Part shown: one piece after another, positions 24,076 to 31,788 of the stretch
How the letters are laid out: each line of letters opens with the position of its first letter
Position numbering within the stretch: the stretch's first letter is position 1
Position numbers and translations under genes: made by a program
Origin: DATKMK01 sp035541895
Lineage (GTDB): Bacteria > Desulfobacterota > Binatia > HRBIN30 > JACQVA1
Assembly: GCA_035541895.1 (NCBI GenBank)
Contig: DATKMK010000036.1
Coordinates: forward strand, 1 to 40,166
DNA length: 40,166 bases
Direction of reading: 5' to 3'
Notes under the pieces: generated by a model
The model's input: the letters and a program-made list of their open reading frames with translations, nothing else
Told to the model about the DNA's origin: nothing
The model's database searches: none

Positions 24076-24601
24076 CGATGTTGAATCGGTCTGGGGCATA
24101 CACGATGCTGGTGTCGACGACCAGTTGGCCGTCGAGGTTGAGCTCGATCCGGAACCGATCGAGGGGCCGGGGAGCGGGACCGGCGAAGTTGGTGCCGTTG
24201 CTGTGATACTCGCTGCCATGGCACGGGCACTTGAAGATCCGCTGGTCGGCAAACCAATTGACTGTGCAACCCAGATGGGCGCACCGGGCCGAGGTCGCGT
24301 AGATCCGGTCCCGCTCCCGGACGACGAAAAAGCGCTGGCTCGCCTTCCAGCGTTCGTCGATCAACATCACGCCGTACGCGTCGGCGCTCTCGGCGCCGCC
24401 GATGAAGGCCGCCGGAGTTCCGATGCGGAACGTGCTGGCCGGATGAAATACGACGCGCGGAAAGAAGAAGCTGACCGTTTCGAGGGCGCCGGCCCCGAGC
24501 ACGCTCGCGAAGGTTCCCCAACCGGCCACCGTCAAGCCGCGTGCGAGGAGTTCGCGACGGGAGATGTCGGTCAATTGCTTGATGATCGCTGCGCTGTCCA
24601 T
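24053..24601 (-). CDS. Rieske iron-sulphur protein
   Basis: A 182-residue Rieske protein and first gene of the cytochrome operon. Residues 14-19 (SRRELL) form a twin-arginine signal followed by a hydrophobic helix (VAGWGTFASVLGAGALETV), so it would be exported folded by the Tat system and remain anchored. The [2Fe-2S] ligands are in CAHLGC (Cys107, His109, with Cys112 for the disulphide) and CPCHGS (Cys125, Cys127, His128). GGAESADAYGVMLIDERW looks like a linker region variant. It takes an electron from quinol and passes it to the multihaem cytochrome c. The divergent radical SAM/feo operon starts 166 bases away. Confidence 0.92.
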   Translation of the reverse strand: MDSAAIIKQLTDISRRELLARGLTVAGWGTFASVLGAGALETVSFFFPRVVFHPASTFRIGTPAAFIGGAESADAYGVMLIDERWKASQRFFVVRERDRIYATSARCAHLGCTVNWFADQRIFKCPCHGSEYHSNGTNFAGPAPRPLDRFRIELNLDGQLVVDTSIVYAPDRFNIDGAFVAV

Positions 24602-24627
24602 GAACCCACCCGTCTCGTCGGCGCCTT

Positions 24628-24647
24628 CCTACCGGTTGGTCGGTAGG
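24628..24647. promoter_or_regulatory. Dyad in the divergent Rieske / radical SAM-feo promoter region
   Basis: CCTACCG and CGGTAGG are perfect seven-base inverted copies around GTTGGT. They sit 27 bases upstream of the Rieske start, in the region shared with the iron operon. This is a plausible operator or leader hairpin; the DtxR-type regulator at 28329 is one candidate ligand, but the sequence is not a recognised DtxR box. Confidence 0.4.
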
Positions 24648-24767
24648 GAGACGATGAGCCAGGTCATTAACCGATCTGACTCTCGACAGGCTCTGGGCTT
24701 TCTCATGCCTGCGACACGTCATGCGGGCGGTAGCGGATTCGACTAGACTTCGAAGCCGGTACGGATC

Positions 24768-25907
24768 ATGCGAAAGCGCGGGCCAATGACTCATCCGACG
24801 AACGTCGACTTTGCCAAGGCCCCCTTTTTGGTCATCTGGGAGACTACCCAAGCCTGTGATCTATCGTGCCGCCACTGCCGTGCCTCGGCCCAGCCGTTGC
24901 GCAATGCCGACGAGTTGACCACCGAGGAGGGCGAGAAACTACTCGCCGAGACCGCCGCGATGGGGACGCCGGTCTTCATTTTGAGCGGCGGTGACCCGGT
25001 GAAACGGCCCGATCTCTTCCAACTCATCGCGGCCGGAAAGCGCCTCGGCCTGCGAATGGGGACGATTCCAGCCGCAACGGCGCGGCTCACCGAAGACCTG
25101 CTGCGCCAGTTCAAGGACGTCAATTTGGATCAAATGGCGCTCAGCCTGGATTTCCCGGACGAGCAGCGACACGATGCCTTTCGCGGCGTTCCCGGCGCCT
25201 TCGCCAAGACGATGCAGGCGGTCGAATGGGCTCACCGCTGGGAGGTCCCACTGCAAATCAATACCACCTTGTGCAGCCAATCGGCGCCGTTCCTCGAAGA
25301 GATGGCCGACTTGGTCGAACGGCTCGGGATCGTGTTTTGGGAAGTTTTCTTCCTCGTCGGCGTCGGCCGAGGCGAGACGCTCGGCGGCTTGACGCCCGAT
25401 CAGTGCGAGGAGCTGTTCGAGATTTTGTATCGGGTGCAGCGCCGATCGCGCTACGTCGTCAAGATCACCGAAGCGCCGCACTACCGTCGCTACGTGGCCC
25501 AACAGGAGGCCCAGCGGCACGGCACTGGGCATGCGGCGCCGCGTGACAAGGCGGCGCTTCCGCAGTTGCTGCAGCGATCGGAGGGGCCGGGCCACACCGT
25601 CGGGCTCGCGCCGCGTGGCGTCAACGCGGGCAACGGGTTCGCGTTCGTGTCGCACACCGGCGAGGTATTTCCGAGCGGCTTCTTGCCGGTGTCGGCGGGC
25701 AACGTGCGAACCACGCCGCTGCCGCAAATCTATCGCGACTCCGAGTTGTTCCGGACGCTGCGCAATCCCGATGCATTGCTCGGACGCTGCGGGCGCTGCG
25801 AGTTTCGGGCGATTTGCGGCGGGTCGCGCTCGCGCGCTTATGCGCTGACCGGGAACTATCTCGCCACCGATCCCTGGTGCGGCTACCAGCCGTCGGCAGG
25901 TGCGTAG
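24768..25907 (+). CDS. Radical SAM/SPASM protein (TIGR04053-like)
   Basis: A 379-residue radical SAM enzyme. Cys30, Cys34 and Cys37 (ETTQACDLSCRHCRASA) bind the SAM cluster; ILSGGDPVKRPDL is the Gly-rich motif. The C-terminal SPASM/twitch region has Cys341, Cys344, Cys350 and Cys371 (GRCGRCEFRAICGGSRSRAY, then DPWCGYQ) for one or more auxiliary clusters. The start FAKAPFLVIWETTQACDL resembles the TIGR04053 group, related to haem-pathway enzymes such as NirJ and AhbC/AhbD; this placement is from memory. feoB begins on the next base after its stop, so it belongs to the iron operon. Substrate unknown: a tetrapyrrole or a peptide are both possible. The ATG at 24786 is an alternative start. Confidence 0.85.
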   Translation: MRKRGPMTHPTNVDFAKAPFLVIWETTQACDLSCRHCRASAQPLRNADELTTEEGEKLLAETAAMGTPVFILSGGDPVKRPDLFQLIAAGKRLGLRMGTIPAATARLTEDLLRQFKDVNLDQMALSLDFPDEQRHDAFRGVPGAFAKTMQAVEWAHRWEVPLQINTTLCSQSAPFLEEMADLVERLGIVFWEVFFLVGVGRGETLGGLTPDQCEELFEILYRVQRRSRYVVKITEAPHYRRYVAQQEAQRHGTGHAAPRDKAALPQLLQRSEGPGHTVGLAPRGVNAGNGFAFVSHTGEVFPSGFLPVSAGNVRTTPLPQIYRDSELFRTLRNPDALLGRCGRCEFRAICGGSRSRAYALTGNYLATDPWCGYQPSAGA

Positions 25908-28121
25908 ATGTCCTCCTCCAGTGCACGCCGCCGCGCCGACCTGCGGGTGGTGGAAGGCTCCGCCGCGCCGCAGCGCGATGCACAGCCCCGCTGCATCGCG
26001 CTTGTCGGCAACCCCAACGTCGGCAAAAGTGTGATCTTCGGCGCGCTCACCGGCGCCTATGCGACGGTCAGTAACTACCCGGGCACAACCGTTGAAGTCA
26101 CTCGCGCCGCGGCGCGCGGGGTGCCCGCCGCTGAGATCATCGATACCCCAGGGGTAAACGGGCTAACCCCGCAGTCCGAGGACGAACGGGTGACCCGCGA
26201 CATTTTGCTCGCGGGCGTCGACGTCGTGGTGCAGATCGCCGACGCGAAGAACCTGGCGCGGGCGCTGGTGCTGTCGTCGGAGCTCGCCGATGCCGGGATT
26301 CCGTTTGTCCTCGTGCTCAACATGATGGACGAGGCGGCCGATCGCGGACTGCGGATCGATTTCGCCAAGCTCTCAGCCGAACTCAACGTTCCCGTCGTCT
26401 CCACCGTCGCCGTCAGCGGTCTCGGACTGCACGAACTGAGCGATGCGGTGCCGCGCGCGGCGATCAGCACTCACCGCGTCCACTACCCGGTGCCGGTGGA
26501 TCGCGCGCTGCTGCGGATCGAACGCCTCTTGGCCGGGCACACGGTGTCGCAACGGTGGCTCGCACTCATGTGCCTCGCCGGGGACGACACGTTGCGACCG
26601 TGGCTCTCCGAACATCTGTCGGCGTCGGCACGCGCAACCATTGAGGCGACGCGGCACGAACTCCAAGCTCAGATGGGCGGTCACGTCGCGTACGAACTCC
26701 AGCGCCAACGTGTGCACACCGCGGAGCGGCTGGCGCGCGAGGTGATGCGCGCGGCGATCGTCGAGACCGAAGCCAGCGCCAGCCCGGCACCCGCCGAGCT
26801 GGCGGTCGGCGCCGCGATGTTCGCTGCATGTCTGCTGCTGTTTGCCGCTGATCTCGGCTTGATCCCTACGGCGGCGGTGTTGGTGGCGCGGCTGATGGGA
26901 TGGCTGGCGCTGTTGGCCGGCGGCGTCCTGATTCACGAATCGGCTTCCTTGCGCACGAGAGTCGGGCAGTGGTCGAGTCACCGCGGCACCGGGATCGCGG
27001 TGTTGTTCGTGGTGCTCTACCTCATCTACCAATTTGTCGGCGTGTTCGCGGCCGGAACGGCGGTTGCGTTTCTGGAACAGACGGTGTTCGGCCGATACAT
27101 CAACCCGGCGGTCATCGGCACGATCGATTCGACCGTGTCGGTGATGGCGCCCACGAGCACATCGCTTGCCTGGCCGCTGCATCTCGTGCGCGACATGTTC
27201 GTCGGACCCTACGGGTTGGTCACGGTGGCGCTGACTTATGCCTTGGCCATCATCTTCCCGATCGTCACCGCGTTCTTTCTCGCGTTCTCGGTGCTGGAAG
27301 ACTCGGGCTACTTGCCGCGCTTGGCGGTGATCGTGAACCGCGTCTTTCGCGCCATGGGCCTCAACGGCAAGGCCGTGCTGCCGATGGTGCTGGGGCTCGG
27401 CTGCGACACGATGGCGACGTTGACTGCGCGCATCATGGAGACGCGCAAGGAGCGCGTCTTGGTGACCCTGTTGCTCGCGCTCGGCGTGCCGTGCTCGGCC
27501 CAGCTCGGCGTCATCCTCGCGCTGTTCGGCGCGTTGCCGATGTGGGCGCCGCTGGTGTGGGGCAGCGTCGTACTCGGCGTGCTGTTCGCCGTCGGCTGGT
27601 TGGCGGCGCGGCTGCTGCCGGGTGAACAATCGGACCTCATTCTCGAACTGCCGCCGATGCGACGTCCGCAATTGAGCAACATCCTGGTCAAGACCGTCGG
27701 CCGACTCGAATGGTACCTGCGCGAAGCGGTTCCGATCTTCGTCCTCGGCACGTTCGTCTTGTTCGTCCTCGATACGACCGGTGCGCTGTCGCACATCGTG
27801 CGCATCGCCGAGCCAGCGGTCGTCGGCATCTTGCAGTTACCCGCCAAAGCCGCCGAAGTCTTCCTCGTCGGATTCTTCCGGCGCGACTATGGATCGGCAG
27901 GAATCTACGCGCTCTTCCAACAGGGGATGCTCACGCCGGTGCAAACCGTGGTGGCATTGGTGACGATCACCTTGTTCGTTCCCTGCGTGGCGAATTTCTT
28001 CATCATCATCAAGGAGCACGGCGTGCGCACGGCGCTGGCGATGAGCGGGTTCATCTTCCCGTTTGCGTTCGTGATCGGCGGCGCGGTGAACGTCGCGTTG
28101 CGTGCCGTGGGTTTGTCATGA
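25908..28121 (+). CDS. feoB: Ferrous iron transporter FeoB
   Basis: A 737-residue FeoB. The N-terminal G domain has G1 GNPNVGKS (34-41), a G2 region SNYPGTTVEV (~55-64), G3 DTPG (79-82) and G4 NMMD (138-141). The C-terminal half is the membrane permease with the family gate motifs (LPRLAVIVNRVFRAMGLNGK, VLPMVLGLGCDTMAT, then PCSAQLGVILALF). It imports Fe2+ across the inner membrane. The G1 and G2 motifs differ slightly from the common GNPNCGKT/NWPGVTVE. No separate feoA lies nearby; a FeoA-like domain is instead fused to the DtxR regulator at 28329. The ATG follows the radical SAM stop with no gap, and the end overlaps the zinc-ribbon gene (ATGA). Confidence 0.95.
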   Translation: MSSSSARRRADLRVVEGSAAPQRDAQPRCIALVGNPNVGKSVIFGALTGAYATVSNYPGTTVEVTRAAARGVPAAEIIDTPGVNGLTPQSEDERVTRDILLAGVDVVVQIADAKNLARALVLSSELADAGIPFVLVLNMMDEAADRGLRIDFAKLSAELNVPVVSTVAVSGLGLHELSDAVPRAAISTHRVHYPVPVDRALLRIERLLAGHTVSQRWLALMCLAGDDTLRPWLSEHLSASARATIEATRHELQAQMGGHVAYELQRQRVHTAERLAREVMRAAIVETEASASPAPAELAVGAAMFAACLLLFAADLGLIPTAAVLVARLMGWLALLAGGVLIHESASLRTRVGQWSSHRGTGIAVLFVVLYLIYQFVGVFAAGTAVAFLEQTVFGRYINPAVIGTIDSTVSVMAPTSTSLAWPLHLVRDMFVGPYGLVTVALTYALAIIFPIVTAFFLAFSVLEDSGYLPRLAVIVNRVFRAMGLNGKAVLPMVLGLGCDTMATLTARIMETRKERVLVTLLLALGVPCSAQLGVILALFGALPMWAPLVWGSVVLGVLFAVGWLAARLLPGEQSDLILELPPMRRPQLSNILVKTVGRLEWYLREAVPIFVLGTFVLFVLDTTGALSHIVRIAEPAVVGILQLPAKAAEVFLVGFFRRDYGSAGIYALFQQGMLTPVQTVVALVTITLFVPCVANFFIIIKEHGVRTALAMSGFIFPFAFVIGGAVNVALRAVGLS

Positions 28122-28318
28122 AACACCTCCGCGCCGAACCCTTCATCGTCTGTCCCGTGTGCGAGACGCGCTACACCGAGACCGAAGGACAAGCCTGTCG
28201 GGTCGCGTGCCCGTTTCAACGCGGCTGCCGCCGGTTGAGTTGTCCGTACTGCGCCCACGAACTACCGCGACCGTCGCGGTTGACGCGTTGGTTGACGCGC
28301 CGGCTGCGTGCCGCTTGA
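28118..28318 (+). CDS. Seven-Cys zinc-ribbon-like protein of the feo operon
   Basis: A 66-residue protein. Seven Cys at 12, 15, 27, 31, 37, 42 and 45 form CPVC, then GQACRVACPFQRGC, then CPYC, ahead of a basic tail (RLTRWLTRRLRAA). Two CPxC knuckles suggest a zinc ribbon, and the middle CxxxC/C may bind another metal or an Fe-S cluster. Similar small Cys-rich proteins sit beside FeoB in other bacteria, where FeoC-like or metal-sensing roles are suspected; this one is not classical FeoC. The ATG overlaps the feoB stop (ATGA at 28118-28121), so translation is coupled. It precedes the DtxR-like regulator by 10 bases. Function is inferred from position only. Confidence 0.78.
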   Translation: MKHLRAEPFIVCPVCETRYTETEGQACRVACPFQRGCRRLSCPYCAHELPRPSRLTRWLTRRLRAA

Positions 28319-28328
28319 CTCCATCGAT

Positions 28329-28991
28329 ATGGCGACCGCCCTCGAACCGCAGATTGAGGAAGTGCTGGAGCGACTGTGGGTCGCACGCGAGCGAGGCGGC
28401 TCCACCTCGGCGGGATCCGCGGCGGCGTCGCTCGACTTCGATCCATCGGCCGCGTTGGCGGAAGCCCAGCGTCGGGGCTGGATCAGCAGGCACAACGGTG
28501 CGGTTGATCTGACCGCTGCCGGCGAGTCACGCGCCGCCGCGGTGATGCGCCGCCATCGGCTCGCGGAGCGGCTGCTCTGTGACGTGATCCAGGTCGACAC
28601 CGATTCGATGGAGGCCGCCGCGTGTGAACTGGAGCACTCTCACATCCTGTCGGAGGAAGCCACCGACCGCGTGTGTGCGTTCCTCGGCCATCCGCCGGTG
28701 TGTCCGCACAACCGGCCGATTCCGCGCGGTCGTTGCTGCGACACGCTCACCCGCGACGTGCGGCCGTTGGTCACTCCGTTGAGCGAATGCGCGATCGGCG
28801 CCGACTTCCGCATCGTGTTCGTCGCCTCGCGCTCGCATCGGCGGCTCGACCGGCTGGCGGCGTTCGGCGTCATTCCCGGAGCGCGCGTGCATCTCCACCA
28901 ACGCCAACCGACGTTCATGATCCGCATCGGCGGCACCGACATCGCGATCGAGGCGGGGATCGCCGCCGACGTGTTTGTCGTCCCGGCGTGA
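28329..28991 (+). CDS. DtxR/MntR-type metal-dependent regulator with FeoA domain
   Basis: A 220-residue regulator from the ATG at 28329; a GTG at 28308 overlapping the previous gene would add seven residues. Residues about 5-65 are a winged-helix-like region (AEAQRRGWISRHNGAVDLTA). The dimerisation/metal domain has AAVMRRHRLAERLLCDVIQV and AACELEHSHILSEEATDRVC, matching the Cys, Glu and His ligands of DtxR. Residues about 145-220 are a FeoA/SH3-like domain (RRLDRLAAFGVIPGARVHLH, DIAIEAGIAADVFVV). An unusual Cys-rich link (VCPHNRPIPRGRCC) joins them. It would bind Fe2+ or Mn2+ and control the feo operon, possibly also the divergent cytochrome operon. Target sites were not found with confidence. 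Confidence 0.85.
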   Translation: MATALEPQIEEVLERLWVARERGGSTSAGSAAASLDFDPSAALAEAQRRGWISRHNGAVDLTAAGESRAAAVMRRHRLAERLLCDVIQVDTDSMEAAACELEHSHILSEEATDRVCAFLGHPPVCPHNRPIPRGRCCDTLTRDVRPLVTPLSECAIGADFRIVFVASRSHRRLDRLAAFGVIPGARVHLHQRQPTFMIRIGGTDIAIEAGIAADVFVVPA

Positions 28992-29002
28992 GACGGCCTA
29001 CG

Positions 29003-30208
29003 TCAGGTCGTCGCCGTTGGTCGCTTGTACAGCCCGACGTAGCGGGCCACCATTAGATACTTCTTGAAGCGCCGGTTGGTTTCCTCTTCGTGCTCGCTCT
29101 TGGTGTCGGCGTCGATGGGCTCGAAGAAGCAGGTGGGATCTTCGCCCATGACATTGCCGGTGTGAAAGTACGCCATCGCCCGGCAACCGCCGCAAGTGAA
29201 CTGGTAGCGACAGCGACCGCACTTGCCGCTGAGCTGCGTGCGATCGAGCAGCTTCGCGAACAGCGGGCTCTCGTTGACGAGCTGATCGAGCGGGCGATCG
29301 CGCACGTTGCCGGCCGACAGCACATCGAGGAGCACCGGACAGGCCGACACCTCACCCTCGGCGTTGATGGTGAGCCACGTGCCGACCCAGCAGCCGATCG
29401 GCGGGTTGTGCGGCACGGTGCCGTTGCGCGCCCCGCCGGACACTTGCTCGTGCAACTCGGGCGAGAGGAAAAATGGCGTGTAGCTGACGTAGCCGTTCAC
29501 GTGCCGGCGAAGCGCGGGATGAAACGCGTGTTCGAGGTCGTCGCGGGAGAAGGCATGTCGGCGGAAGTACTCGCGGCCGGAGCCGCGGCCAACCAGCGGT
29601 GACCGATTGTACGAGATGCGCCGGTCGACGAGATACTTCACCGTGCGCTCGAACGCGTCGGTGTTGTGCTTGCCGATGGTTACGATGACGTGGCGGTCGA
29701 TCTTCAGTTCGTCGCAGAGATCGAGCACTTCGAGCGTGCGATCCGGCGCTGCGTCGCGCGTGTCGTTGTTGTGCTCGTCGATCGAATTCAACCCCAGCGC
29801 GATGGTAACCTTGCCGCGGGTCGCTTCTTTGACCTGTTGCAAGCGTTCGCGCGTGAGCAATTCCCCGTTGCTGCAAATCTTGCACTGATAGCCGAGATCG
29901 ACGGTGAGCCGCAGCAGATCGACTGCGTCCTTGCGCAGCAAAAACTCCCCGCCGCTCCAGCCGACGGCGAGCACGCCGAGATTCTGCGCCGGGATCAGTA
30001 CTCGGTCGCGAATGTCTTCAAGCGTCAATTCGCGCGGCTGACTGCCGCGCACGACTTGCGCGTCGTTGCTCCCCGTCATGCAGGCCTGACAGCGGAGGTT
30101 GCACCGGCGCGTCGCTTCGAAATAGATCGCGGGAAATCGGTATCCCATGCCTCCATTGGCTACCAGCGAGTCGATACCGGGTCGACGCGGCGAGTTGCGC
30201 GCGCACAT
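29003..30208 (-). CDS. Radical SAM/SPASM protein, substrate unknown
   Basis: A 401-residue radical SAM enzyme with cluster Cys36, Cys40 and Cys43 in EATRRCNLRCQACMTGSND and the Gly-rich LAVGWSGGEFLLRKDA. The C-terminus is a SPASM domain with several Cys (SACPVLLDVLSAGN, KCGRCRYQFTCGGCRAMAYF, DPTCFFEP). The order of motifs is like peptide-modifying or tetrapyrrole-modifying SPASM enzymes, but I cannot name the subfamily. No small precursor gene is seen next to it. It converges on the DtxR gene with an 11-base gap. A 14-base perfect palindrome lies just upstream of the start. Met21 (30148) is an alternative start close to the catalytic domain. Confidence 0.85.
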   Translation of the reverse strand: MCARNSPRRPGIDSLVANGGMGYRFPAIYFEATRRCNLRCQACMTGSNDAQVVRGSQPRELTLEDIRDRVLIPAQNLGVLAVGWSGGEFLLRKDAVDLLRLTVDLGYQCKICSNGELLTRERLQQVKEATRGKVTIALGLNSIDEHNNDTRDAAPDRTLEVLDLCDELKIDRHVIVTIGKHNTDAFERTVKYLVDRRISYNRSPLVGRGSGREYFRRHAFSRDDLEHAFHPALRRHVNGYVSYTPFFLSPELHEQVSGGARNGTVPHNPPIGCWVGTWLTINAEGEVSACPVLLDVLSAGNVRDRPLDQLVNESPLFAKLLDRTQLSGKCGRCRYQFTCGGCRAMAYFHTGNVMGEDPTCFFEPIDADTKSEHEEETNRRFKKYLMVARYVGLYKRPTATT

Positions 30209-30500
30209 GGCTTCAACTGACCAAGGTCAGGAAACCTGCGCTCGTTGGTCAGCAGATGCCATGGAATATCGGTTGGATTCTTCGGGAGAGTGTCATCCCC
30301 CTGTCGATCTGTTCACGCGATGGCGGCAAGCTGAACGGCGATCGCACGCAAGGCGCGGGTGAAGGACCGCAGCGCCATCGGCACAAGCTATGCTCGTTTG
30401 AAGTGAGCAACTCGACCGCCACCTCGCACACCTCTTCCTCCTCACCGCCAGTCGAGCGAACGGGCGCCGTTTGCGTCGATGACCCGCCGGGAGTTGCCTT
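30209..30500. other. Divergent intergenic region, radical SAM / sensor kinase
   Basis: About 290 bases. It holds the palindrome at 30217-30230 and a further GGTCAG at 30247-30252. I see no convincing coding frame, promoter consensus or terminator in the remainder. Confidence 0.4.
30217..30230. promoter_or_regulatory. Perfect palindrome upstream of the second radical SAM gene
   Basis: CTGACCAAGGTCAG: six-base inverted arms around AA, starting 8 bases before the ATG on the minus strand, where the ribosome-binding site should be. An operator that blocks initiation, or a hairpin in the leader, are both possible. Confidence 0.4.
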
Positions 30501-31775
30501 ATGGCCCCAACCGCTGAACCGACTGCCGCAGTACGCCGAATCGACACCCTGATTTTGCTGCGATGGGTGCTGATCATCGCGACGTCCTACTTGCTGCTCT
30601 TCAGTCGGCTCGAGCCGGCGGGTGCCGGCGTCGCCCTGTTCGTGGCCGGCTACTTCGCCAGCAACCTCGTGCTGGCGCATCTGCTCCCGCGGGTGCGCTC
30701 GCGCCATACGCTGGACGTTGGCGTCGTGCTCGTCGACACCGGCGCGACTTCCGTCGCATTGGCGCTGACCGGCAACGCCGGCAGCGAATTCTTCTTGTTC
30801 TACTTTCTGATTCTGTTCATCGCGGCTCTCAGCGATCGGCTCCACCTCGTCGTGACCGCCGCGCTGTTGGCGGGCGTGGTGCACGTGATGACCCTTGCGC
30901 GCGTCGTTGCCCTGAACGATCTGCTGCAAAGCGGCTACTTGCTGCGGATCCCGTTCTTCGTCGTGGCTGCGCTGTTCTTCGGTCATCTCGTCGAAGACGA
31001 AGCACACGCGCGCGAGCGCACGCGCTTGGAGTTCGTCTCGACGGTCAGTCACGACCTGAAGAATCCGCTGGCGGTCATTCAGTCGATCGCCGACTTGTTG
31101 CTCGACGGGCATGCGGGTGCGTTGACGCCCGATCAAGCGCAGTTCGTTCGTCGCATCCATGCCAGCGCGCACCATCTCATCACCCTGTCGCACAACCTGC
31201 TCAACGTCGAGCGCATCGAGGCCGGTCATTTGCGATTGCGACGAGCCCCGGAGAACTTGGCGCGGTTGGTGGAAAACGCGATCGACTTCGCGCGTTGCGG
31301 TGGCGATCTCAAGGGCATCACCTTGGAACTCACGGCCGTGCCGAATCCGCCGCCGGTCAACGTCGACGCCGTGTACATGGAGCGCGTGGTCGCCAACCTG
31401 CTCGACAATGCCATCAAGTTCACGCCTCGCGGCGGCCGGGTGCGCGCAACCGTCGAACGCGAGCCGGAGGCGTTGGTGCTGCGCGTCGCCGACAACGGTC
31501 CGGGGATCGCGCCGGCCGATCTCCCCAAGCTGTTCGAGAAGTATCACCTCCAAGCGCGCGCCAGCCGCGGCGGCGCCGGGTTCGGCCTTTTCATTGTGCG
31601 TGCGATCGTCGAGGCACACGGGGGCACCGTCGAGATCGGCAGCGAAGTCGATCGCGGCACCACCGTGACCGTTCGCCTCCCGATCGCCTCCCCCAGAGAA
31701 CCCTCCCGCCCGCCTGGAACTCGCTGGAAGTGGCGCGTTGCGCAGACCGGCGAGCAGTCTGCCGCTCCGGTGTGA
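30501..31775 (+). CDS. Orphan membrane sensor histidine kinase
   Basis: A 424-residue kinase. Residues about 15-165 hold five or six hydrophobic helices with no separate periplasmic domain. HisKA has FVSTVSHDLKNPLAVIQS (His184). HATPase_c has the N box VVANLLDNAIKFTPRGG, G1 VADNGPGIAPADL, the F box LFEKYH and G2 RGGAGFGLFIVRAIVEAHGG, all intact. The C-terminal ~25 residues are Arg/Pro-rich and unlike the domain. No response regulator is adjacent, so its partner lies elsewhere. The membrane sensor type suggests detection within the bilayer, for example quinone state or envelope stress, but that is a guess. It converges on the molybdopterin enzyme gene 13 bases away. Confidence 0.88.
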   Translation: MAPTAEPTAAVRRIDTLILLRWVLIIATSYLLLFSRLEPAGAGVALFVAGYFASNLVLAHLLPRVRSRHTLDVGVVLVDTGATSVALALTGNAGSEFFLFYFLILFIAALSDRLHLVVTAALLAGVVHVMTLARVVALNDLLQSGYLLRIPFFVVAALFFGHLVEDEAHARERTRLEFVSTVSHDLKNPLAVIQSIADLLLDGHAGALTPDQAQFVRRIHASAHHLITLSHNLLNVERIEAGHLRLRRAPENLARLVENAIDFARCGGDLKGITLELTAVPNPPPVNVDAVYMERVVANLLDNAIKFTPRGGRVRATVEREPEALVLRVADNGPGIAPADLPKLFEKYHLQARASRGGAGFGLFIVRAIVEAHGGTVEIGSEVDRGTTVTVRLPIASPREPSRPPGTRWKWRVAQTGEQSAAPV

Positions 31776-31788
31776 CCGGCGGCTCCGG

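Noticed and set aside
25908..26200. FeoB read as another translation-type GTPase because of GNPNVGKS/NYPGTTVEV
   Set aside because: The long C-terminal permease with VLPMVLGLGCDTMAT and related gate motifs identifies FeoB.
26373..27794. 473-codon minus-strand frame
   Set aside because: Antisense to feoB, Arg/His/Gln-rich and without recognisable motifs.
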